Shown piece by piece: positions 45,134 through 52,331 of a DNA stretch of 64,000 nt. How positions within the stretch are numbered: the stretch's first letter is position 1; the number at the start of each line of letters is the position of its first letter. This stretch comes from Kordia antarctica. Lineage in GTDB: Bacteria; Bacteroidota; Bacteroidia; Flavobacteriales; Flavobacteriaceae. The translations under genes were made by a program, and so were the position numbers. The stretch is from positions 4,617,501 through 4,681,500 of the forward strand of contig NZ_CP019288.1 of assembly GCF_009901525.1 (NCBI RefSeq), read 5' to 3'. The notes beneath the pieces were generated by a model. The model was not told the DNA's origin. It saw only the letters and a list, made by a program, of their open reading frames with translations, and made no database searches.

Positions 45134-45733
45134 ATGGATTTTATTAAGTTTATATTCTCTAAAGGATTCTTAAAACATGTTGGAATTGCTGTTGGTGTAA
45201 TTATTGTGTTGGTTTTTTTAATCATGCAATGGCTAAATTACTCTACTAATAACGGAGAATTTAAAACCGTTCCAGATTTGAGCAAACTCTCTTTTGAAGA
45301 AGCAAAAGAAAAATTAGCGCTAAACGATTTGGATTATAAATTACAAGATACCATCAATTACAATCCAGATTATCCTGCATTCTCCGTAATTGAGCAAAGT
45401 CCAGCAGCAGGCGAAAAAGTAAAAGAAAATCGAAAAATATACCTAAAAATAAATCCTTCTAAATACAGAGAAATTACAATTCCTTACGTGATTCAAATTA
45501 CAAGAAGAACTGCGGAATCTACCTTAAATGCTGTTGGATTTGAAGTAGAAAAAGTAAGCTACAAAGACAATATCGGAAAAGATATGGTTTTAGGTATGCA
45601 ATACAAAGGAAAACCTATTTCGCCAGGAGATAGACTTCCAAAAACATCAAAAATAGAATTGATTCTAGGAAACGGAAATCGTCCAGGAGGATCAAGTGCT
45701 AATGACGAAAATGATAACAATGCAGGAGAATAA
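45134..45733 (+). CDS. Membrane-anchored PASTA domain protein
   Basis: This 199-aa protein has one N-terminal membrane helix (about 15-33) and extracytoplasmic PASTA repeats. The first begins FKTVPDLSKLSFEEAKEKL, a second REITIPYVIQITRRTAESTL. PASTA domains bind peptidoglycan fragments or lipid II. The tail is Gly/Asn/Asp-rich and disordered. There is no kinase or transpeptidase domain, so it is a stand-alone cell-wall-binding protein. It overlaps rluD by 14 bp and faces ddl, placing it in a cell-wall neighbourhood. Confidence 0.93.
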   Translation: MDFIKFIFSKGFLKHVGIAVGVIIVLVFLIMQWLNYSTNNGEFKTVPDLSKLSFEEAKEKLALNDLDYKLQDTINYNPDYPAFSVIEQSPAAGEKVKENRKIYLKINPSKYREITIPYVIQITRRTAESTLNAVGFEVEKVSYKDNIGKDMVLGMQYKGKPISPGDRLPKTSKIELILGNGNRPGGSSANDENDNNAGE

Positions 45734-46760
45734 CTTTCCAGAAACACAAGAAGAATCAGACGAATTGTACGAACACTATTCGTTTACAGCCGAAAAAGGA
45801 CAACAACCATTACGTGTTGACAAATATTTAATGAATTTCATTGAAAATGCTACGCGAAATAAAATTCAGCAAGCAGCCAAAGATGGAAACATTCTTGTAA
45901 ATGACGTTGCCGTAAAATCAAATTACAAAGTAAAAGGAAATGACGTCATCAGAGTTTTATTTGCGCATCCGCCACATGAAAACTTATTAGTTGGCGAAGA
46001 CATTCCGGTTGATGTTGTTTATGAAGATGAAGACTTATTAGTTGTCAACAAACCTGCGGGAATGGTTGTGCATCCAGGACACGGAAACTACTCAGGAACG
46101 TTGATTAACGCATTGATTTATCACTTTGATAATCTTCCAAAAAACTCCAGCGATCGCCCAGGATTAGTACATCGAATAGATAAAGATACCAGTGGTTTAT
46201 TGGTTGTAGCCAAAACGGAAGAAGCTATGACGCATTTGGCAAAGCAGTTTTTTAACAAAACTTCGGAGCGTATTTACTATGCGTTAGTTTGGGGAAATGT
46301 AGCAGAAGACGAAGGAACTATTGAAGGTAATATTGGTCGTCATCCTAAAAATAGATTGCAGAATACTGTTTTCTTTGGAGATGAAGCTGAAAAAGGAAAA
46401 GCAGCCGTTACACATTACAAAGTTTTAGAACGTTTAGGATATGTAACGTTAGTTTCATGTCAGTTAGAAACGGGTCGTACGCATCAAATTCGTGTACACA
46501 TGAAACACATTGGTCATACATTATTCAATGATTCGCGTTATGGTGGCGAACGTATTTTAAAAGGAACAACCTTTACCAAATACAAACAATTTGTAGATAA
46601 TTGTTTCAAGATTTTACCGAGACAAGCATTGCATGCAAAAACGCTCGGATTCATTCATCCGCGAACAGGCGAGAAGATGAGTTTCAACTCAGAAGTTCCT
46701 ACAGATATTGCAGAATGTGTTGAAAAATGGCGCCATTATGCGAAGCATACAGGTTTTTAG
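45720..46760 (+). CDS. rluD: RluA-family 23S rRNA pseudouridine synthase (RluD-like)
   Basis: This 346-aa enzyme has an N-terminal S4 RNA-binding domain (LRVDKYLMNFIENATRNKIQQAAKDG) and a pseudouridine synthase core. The catalytic Asp lies in VHRIDKDTSGLLVVAKT. GRTHQIRVHMKHIGHTL is present near the C-terminus. The start is the ATG at 45720 inside the PASTA gene (14-bp overlap); two upstream in-frame ATGs (45696, 45711) are possible but give non-conserved residues. The target is probably the helix 69 uridines of 23S rRNA. Confidence 0.95.
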   Translation: MQENNFPETQEESDELYEHYSFTAEKGQQPLRVDKYLMNFIENATRNKIQQAAKDGNILVNDVAVKSNYKVKGNDVIRVLFAHPPHENLLVGEDIPVDVVYEDEDLLVVNKPAGMVVHPGHGNYSGTLINALIYHFDNLPKNSSDRPGLVHRIDKDTSGLLVVAKTEEAMTHLAKQFFNKTSERIYYALVWGNVAEDEGTIEGNIGRHPKNRLQNTVFFGDEAEKGKAAVTHYKVLERLGYVTLVSCQLETGRTHQIRVHMKHIGHTLFNDSRYGGERILKGTTFTKYKQFVDNCFKILPRQALHAKTLGFIHPRTGEKMSFNSEVPTDIAECVEKWRHYAKHTGF

Positions 46761-46793
46761 TTGTGAGATATTAGTATTGAGTATTATTAATTT

Positions 46794-46813
46794 TAACTCA
46801 TAACTCATAACTA
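46794..46813. repeat. Short heptanucleotide array TAACTCA, about 3 copies
   Basis: This array runs into the TAG stop (CTA, 46811-46813) of the minus-strand 147-aa gene, the same arrangement as at murB, coaD and the Nramp-like gene. Confidence 0.85.
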
Positions 46814-47254
46814 TTTCTTCGCATCAAACAACAACGATTTCTTCTTAAAATCGAGTCGCACTTGATTGAATTTTTTCTTTTGAATAAAGTTTAAATCTTT
46901 CTTAGTAATTTCAAAGCTAATTGCGGTCATCCAACGCGTAGAAACATTTGAAAAATCTGAATTAATTTCATAAGAATCAGAAGTTAACGTTAATTCATTA
47001 TCGCCTAAAAATGTCAATGTAACTCCTTTCAACGTTTTAATTTTCGTAGTACCTAAAACGGTAACTTCCATAAAAACATATCCATTCAATTCTTGAAGTG
47101 CTGCCCAAATTCCTCCATGTTCAGAAGTAGCTAGTTGTTCGCCAGCAACTTCTTGCATTTTATTTTCCGTATGTGTATCAATATGAGTACGTTCCATAGA
47201 ACTAATATTTCCCATACTTGCCAATAACTTATCGAGTGATTTTAATAATTTCAT
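46811..47254 (-). CDS. Hypothetical protein (147 aa)
   Basis: I do not recognise this family. It is a small cytoplasmic protein without signal or membrane helix. The N-terminal 40 residues look helical and charged, and the rest looks beta-rich (VFMEVTVLGTTKIKTLKGVTLTFLGDNELTLTSDSYEI). The last part (FEITKKDLNFIQKKKFNQVRLDF) resembles lipocalin- or PH-like small domains only in general pattern. It is monocistronic and convergent with rluD. Codon use looks like that of its core-genome neighbours. Confidence 0.75.
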   Translation of the reverse strand: MKLLKSLDKLLASMGNISSMERTHIDTHTENKMQEVAGEQLATSEHGGIWAALQELNGYVFMEVTVLGTTKIKTLKGVTLTFLGDNELTLTSDSYEINSDFSNVSTRWMTAISFEITKKDLNFIQKKKFNQVRLDFKKKSLLFDAKK

Positions 47255-47853
47255 GCGTCTATTTTAAAAGTCTGCAAGATAAAATTATTCTACTAAAGTA
47301 GAGCCAATTGGATGAAAAGTTAAAAGTTATAAGTGAAAAACTAAAAACTAAAAACTAAAAACTAAAAACTAAAAGTGAAAAGTTATAAGTGAAAAATGAA
47401 AAATGAAAAGTTGATAACGAATTATGAATCAACAAATCAACAACCAATTCTAAAATTATAAATGAAAAACTAAACATATAAAATGTAAAAGTGTTTTTTC
47501 CAACAACCAACAACCAACAACCAACAACCAGCAACCAGCAGCTGGTCAAATTTATTACACTTTATTATCAGTATCTTACAGAGTGTGGAGTCCGAAAAAC
47601 GGTCGATATCTATACTTTTCGGTACTCTAAAACGGTACTTTTTTATAGTTCCAAACTTACCTTTTTTTTCATTGTAATTCTTTACACTTAATTCAATATT
47701 TTATTGATGGATTTAACTAGCCATTAAAGACAATTATATACCCAATAATCTTTAACAAAAAAGCCATTAATAAATAGCCACGCTAAACTTGTCATAGCAA
47801 CATGTAATTTGCCAAACATTCGTAGTCAATAACTAAGTCCAGATCAATTTTGA
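47255..47853. repeat. Core/island boundary: heptamer arrays, no gene
   Basis: This holds a 5-copy AAAAACT array (47336-47370) and a 6-copy CAACAAC-type array (47501-47542), plus AAAGTTATAAGTG-like units. About 300 bp of AT-rich, gene-free DNA precedes the end of the decayed methylase. The region marks the left edge of the accessory island. No attachment-site repeat was identified. Confidence 0.65.
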
Positions 47854-50036
47854 TTAATACTGAGTCTTCGCAATTTTAAGCTGTTGAATAATTGTATCAA
47901 GACTAATTTGTTGATTTTTTTTGATACGTTCCCATAATTTATAGAAACAATTGATTATATCTGCTAGATGTGGTTGTTCTTTTTAAGACACATGTTTCAT
48001 TAGCATGCGTTACTTTTGGATTTGTACCTACTAATAATGCGCCACTTCCTGCGGTGGAATCAAAAATTGATGTTGTTTTATTCATTTGGGTATATTTTGC
48101 AATCATCATGTTAATAGGGTAGGGTAAAATATGACTGTGCAAAAATTGTTCTTCATCATTTTTATATACTTGTTCAACTTGTAATATTCTCCAAAAATAT
48201 CTCATTCCATCTGGCCATATTTTATTTTCAGAAGCGTGAAGATATCTACCTCTAAAAAAATCAATAGAACTTAATTCTACCGCTTTCCAAAGTGCTTCAA
48301 CGCTAGGTGTTCCTGTTTTTTTTAACTTTCAATTTGCGTTTGTGTTGGCTTTTTATAGCTAAAATATTCACATTGTATGGTAGCTACTAAATGTGTTAAA
48401 TAATTTTTTAAAACTTTATTTTTTTGCGATTCGATGTCGTTGACTTCTAATTCTTCATCTATAAAATCTCTGTTTAAGGTATTTTCAATATACTGTTCAA
48501 TGGTCTTTTTAGAAGTATATAAAGCATCGATGACTGCTTTTGTTTCTTTACGCTTTTTGATGAGTGTTTCGTATGGAAGATTAATAAAATCATTACCTTT
48601 TTTAAGCTTTAATAGCTTTTTATTCATTTTGTCAACTTGCCTGTTTGCAATATCAATTCCTTTAGCTAGATCGGCAATAGGTCTGAAATTCTTAATGAGA
48701 TTAATCCAATTGTTAACTTGCTTAACATCGTTTAAAATTTCTTCTAAGCTATGTGTGAAAAATATCCTTTGTGAATATTAACATACGGGTATTGTAAATC
48801 TGTTGGGTAATCTAATTCTTTGAGAAAATCTAAACCAACCAATTGCCAATGTATATTCAAATCTGTGGCGGAAAGATCAATACCCAAAGACTTGTGATTT
48901 CCTAGTTGTGAGAGCTCAAACAGTTCAAATGCTGAAAGATTCGCTAAATTTTCAGTATTGACTTTAAACAGATATGGAAACTTGATTTTTAAAGATGAAA
49001 TTTGTTGTGATGGAATCATGCCTTTATGAAATGGTTCATGTACATAAAGTGGAATAAGGACATTAGATAGCTGACGATTTTTAAAAACCAGCTTAGTCTC
49101 ACAAGATTTTACAGTAATATCTTCTTGTAAAGAGTCTAAAAGTGGTCGCATAATGATGGCAATATTCGCTTTAAAATTGAGATCAAATTCATGAATCCAT
49201 TCTTTATACAATCGAACTATTTGAACAAGCTGTTTGGTGCGAAAAAAATCAATATTTATTGTAGAAGCTTCTTCAAGTTCTGCGATTAAGGTGTAGATCG
49301 TCTTTTTAGTTGCACTTTTAGTAGTTTGTTCAATCGAAGCTAATTTATCAATAATTTCCAAAAGCATTTGTCTGCAAAAGTCAATTTCGTTATCCAATAC
49401 TTCGGGTTCTGTATCTAAATTTGTATCGTCGTCAGTTATGATATTATGAACAGTATCAATAACAACATCACTTTCTATATCCTCATTTATATTAGTGTCT
49501 TTCTCACTTTATAGACGATCATCTTCAACTGGGATTATATAGTTTACATCGCTAGCTCTAATTACAAAATTAGCCTTAAAAAGTGCTCTTGCTCTACGCT
49601 TATAATTTCGAGAAAAAATAGTAAGTGAATCAAAGTTATTACTGAAACTCTTAATAGCAAAACGTTCAGCAATAATAGTAGCTACCTTCTTGTATGATTC
49701 AAAAACAATAAAATCTGTTTGCAAGAAATGATCATTGTTTTTAAGCTGAATCTCTACAATAGAAAACTTGAGATAATCAATATTCAATTCTGAATCTATA
49801 AAAGAAGGAACAATAGGAATCAACTTCCAATCATCATTGGTCTCAAGTACTTTTTTTAGATCATTAGCATACGATACATACGCAGGATGGTAATCAGCAT
49901 ACCACTTTAATTTATTACCAAAGGATTCTTTGAAACCAAGTTTTTCTAAAGAGCTGATTAATTCAATTTCAATAGTATTGGTAAATAAAAGTTCAATTCC
50001 GTTTTTGTCTTTGTTGTGCGTTATGTGTACTTGCAT
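47854..50036 (-). pseudogene. Decayed polyvalent-type DNA N6-methylase gene
   Basis: Reading 50036 to 47854 gives one ancestral protein broken at several points. Segment one (50036-49509, 175 aa) includes LGFKESFGNKLKWYADYHP. It ends at an in-frame TAA; the same frame continues without interruption to 48744 (about 250 aa more). A frame change near 48750-48775 leads to the segment ending at 48322. A second change at an eight-base homopolymer (48316-48323) leads into a segment holding IFDSTAGSGALLVG, the SAM-binding motif I of N6-adenine methylases. Another single-base change near 47984 opens the C-terminus KLWERIKKNQQISLDTII, ending at 47854. Similar large methylases occur in conjugative and phage-like elements. 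The family assignment rests mainly on motif I. Confidence 0.65.
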
Positions 50037-50160
50037 TTTATGAAATTTAGTCTTTAAAAGACTAAGGTAAACACAGGTGTTGGAAAATCATTTGTTCACT
50101 TTTGGTACTTGGTACGTAAAATGTGTTTTTAACTTTTCTTAATTATTGTATATTTACACT

Positions 50161-50781
50161 ATGAATGTAAGACTAACAGCCGGACAAAAGAAAACGATTC
50201 TTAACGGGTATGACGTGTATAGCGTTATGAAACAAATTCTTTTACGTCAAAATAAAATACGCAGAGCGCAGGAATATTTTTGGGTTGTAGGATTGAAAGC
50301 AAATAATACGATATTATTTATTGAACTCGTTGCAATTGGTGCGCAAAATACCGTTAATGTATCACCGCCTGATATTTTCCGCATGGGGATTTATAAGCTT
50401 GCCGTGCGCATGATTTTAGTACACAATCATCCGAGTGGTAACTTAAATATTTCGCAACCTGACAAAGATATTACGGATAGACTTATAAAAGTTGGTAAGC
50501 TTGTAAAGATTGAAGTTTTAGATCATTTGATTATTACGGAAACTGGTTTTACAAGCTTTAAAGATAAAGGTATCATGGACGAACTCCGCAAAAGTGGTTT
50601 CTATGAATTGGTAGAAAAGGAATCGGAACAAATGAAAGCTTTTAAATTACAGATTGAAAAAGATAAAGTACGTAATGAAGAACGATATACTATTGCTAAA
50701 CGCATGAAAGACGAAGGTTATGATATTGACACTATAAAGAAACTCACTGGTTTAAATAAACGTGAGATTGGCAAGGCGTAG
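50161..50781 (+). CDS. RadC-like JAB/MPN domain protein
   Basis: This 206-aa protein has the JAMM metal motif HNHPSGNLNISQPDKDIT. It lacks the N-terminal helix-hairpin-helix of chromosomal RadC. Short RadC proteins like this are typical of mobile elements, and the biochemical role is unsettled. A charged coiled-coil C-terminus (about 150-206) follows. The ATG at 50161 is preferred to the TTG at 50146. It is divergent from the methylase pseudogene and followed by a clear terminator, so it appears intact within a decayed element. Confidence 0.9.
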   Translation: MNVRLTAGQKKTILNGYDVYSVMKQILLRQNKIRRAQEYFWVVGLKANNTILFIELVAIGAQNTVNVSPPDIFRMGIYKLAVRMILVHNHPSGNLNISQPDKDITDRLIKVGKLVKIEVLDHLIITETGFTSFKDKGIMDELRKSGFYELVEKESEQMKAFKLQIEKDKVRNEERYTIAKRMKDEGYDIDTIKKLTGLNKREIGKA

Positions 50782-50817
50782 CGGCAGTTGTAAAAGAGTA
50801 GTGAAATCAATTTATAG

Positions 50818-50837
50818 AAAGCCCTTTTAAGGGCTTT
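50818..50837 (+). terminator. Rho-independent terminator of radC-like gene
   Basis: A stem AAAGCCCTT/AAGGGCTTT with a 2-base loop is followed by a T run, 37 bp after the stop codon. Confidence 0.85.
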
Positions 50838-50939
50838 TTTAGGTTTTTGACAATTGTATTTTGAATATTTCGTATTGCTTAAAATGATTGTTATGATGTT
50901 TTGAGTTGCTGTTTTTCTGATGAATTTAAAATATTGCTT

Positions 50940-51105
50940 CGAACTTATTGAAGACTAAAATAGCTAAGTGATGAGTTAATTTTTGCTTTGATTTTTCAGT
51001 TAACTACTAAGCGATGAATTAATTTTTACTAAGCTATTTTCATCTTACTGCTAAGTGATGAGTTATTTTTTGCTTTGAATCTTCAGCTTACCACTAAGTA
51101 ATGCA
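50940..51105. repeat. Imperfect tandem repeats of about 55-60 bp
   Basis: Three related blocks each carry CTAAG(T/C)GATGA(G/A)TTA, a T-rich stretch with TTTTTGCTTTGA, and a TTCAG(T/C)TTA-CTAAG element. They lie in gene-free DNA between the RadC-like gene and the integrase remnant. Function is unknown; they could be recombination or replication-related repeats of the lost element. Confidence 0.55.
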
Positions 51106-51239
51106 TAAGTTGAAATGTCTAATGTTAAAAGAACGCCCTTTTATGGCGGCAGATCCAAGATCCAAGATCGGACGACAAGTTATTATACATCTACTTAAGC
51201 CTGTTCGAAATATCTTAGATATAAACAATAATATGTTTC

Positions 51240-51493
51240 AATCAAGGGAAAATTGTAACAGCGGGCATCCCAAAATATGAGCTTGTAACCACACACGATT
51301 GTAGGCGTTGATTTATCACAAACTTATTAAGCAATGGTGTAAATGGGGAGCGTATAAAAATACTTCACCTCAGCCAAAGAAAGTAGATTCTAAAGATATG
51401 ATCGCTACTTACAATAAAACTAGTTTAATTGACAAAGCTGAAGCTTTTTTGAGTGAGCTGAAATTAAGTAGTTTAGAGATTTATATCTATTAA
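51240..51493 (+). pseudogene. Tyrosine recombinase (integrase) C-terminal remnant
   Basis: In the frame from 51261, AGIPKYELVTTHDCRR is followed by an in-frame TGA (51309-51311) and then FITNLLSNGVNGERIK. This matches the HxxR active-site block and the following ATNLYLNGVxxERIK of phage-type tyrosine recombinases. After a frame change, the C-terminal part DMIATYNKTSLIDKAEAFLSEL continues to a stop at 51491-51493. Neither the N-terminal part nor the catalytic tyrosine is recognisable, so this is a dead fragment. It explains the mobile origin of the surrounding island. Confidence 0.7.
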
Positions 51494-51762
51494 TTATAGA
51501 TGCCTTTAATTTAAGTAGTTTTTATGTGTCAGCTACATAATATTTTCGATAGCTTATTCTTTATAGCCACCACTTGACTAAAATTCAAATTTAATTCTTA
51601 TATTTTTAAATCGATTAGCCATTTTTCTAATTATTTTCACCAACTTTACTTTTATTTTCTTTGCATTCTGTAATGAAACTTTTATCTGTATCTAGAGCAT
51701 AAACAGGTATTCTCCTTTGATTTTATAATAGTAAAGTGCTTGATTGAAAATGATTCTAAATG
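51494..51762. other. Gene-free spacer
   Basis: About 270 bp of AT-rich DNA between the integrase remnant and the collar-like gene. Nothing recognisable was seen. Confidence 0.5.
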
Positions 51763-52326
51763 TTAATTAGAAATTTTAATGTAGGTATACATCGAAATGT
51801 TAACAGGTCTTGTTTCCGAACCCAGAAGGCTATTATGTGTTTTGACGTTACTTAGGTTTTTCTCTGAGGGGTGATTTCCACCTCCATTAGTATTAAAGTT
51901 TTTATACCATTTATTTCCTGTTCCACCCCAGTAATTATGTTCGTGTATTTTAATAAGATCATCCTGGATACTCCCAACTTTTCTATCTTTATCAGGATCT
52001 TTTCCTTCTCCATTAACATTACTTGCTCTTATAAACGCTCCTGAAGCATTTGGTAAAAAGTATTTATTATCTTTTTTAGTTAGAATATTCAAATCAAAAT
52101 TTTCTTCTAAGAGTTTATAAAGTTTTGATTCTTTATTGATTTCTTGACCGTTGAGCAAAACCCAAGTCCCTTTTTGTGTTTTATTGAATTGATTAGGTTT
52201 AAGAAGTGATTGCTTTATAATTCCTATATCTTGAAGGGGTTTTTGAAAAATTGAAGAACTCTTAATAGTAAAAGATAATAAGGTAAAGCAGGCAATTGTT
52301 AATAAAATAGGTTTAATCTTTTTCAT
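51763..52326 (-). CDS. Secreted phage-tail-collar-like protein
   Basis: This 187-aa protein has a signal peptide (about 1-22). The middle resembles phage tail-collar/tail-fibre tips: GTWVLLNGQEI, FLPNASGAFIRASN, then DPDKDRKVGSIQDD and IHEHNYWGG, a His/Asp/Gly pattern seen in collar domains. A secretion signal on such a domain is unusual for a phage protein. It follows the 889-aa coiled-coil gene by 5 bp on the same strand, so the two are co-transcribed and may form one surface complex. The exact function is unknown. Confidence 0.75.
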   Translation of the reverse strand: MKKIKPILLTIACFTLLSFTIKSSSIFQKPLQDIGIIKQSLLKPNQFNKTQKGTWVLLNGQEINKESKLYKLLEENFDLNILTKKDNKYFLPNASGAFIRASNVNGEGKDPDKDRKVGSIQDDLIKIHEHNYWGGTGNKWYKNFNTNGGGNHPSEKNLSNVKTHNSLLGSETRPVNISMYTYIKISN

Positions 52327-52331
52327 TTTGG

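Noticed and set aside
47355-47549. 64-aa minus-strand reading frame
   Set aside because: It translates heptamer arrays (repeated LLVVG units) and has no gene-like features.
48322-48627. Separate 101-aa gene
   Set aside because: The frame is open without an ATG into the preceding segment and continues after a homopolymer shift, so it is treated as part of the methylase pseudogene.
51308-51493. Independent 61-aa protein
   Set aside because: The surrounding sequence reads as the C-terminal end of a broken tyrosine recombinase.
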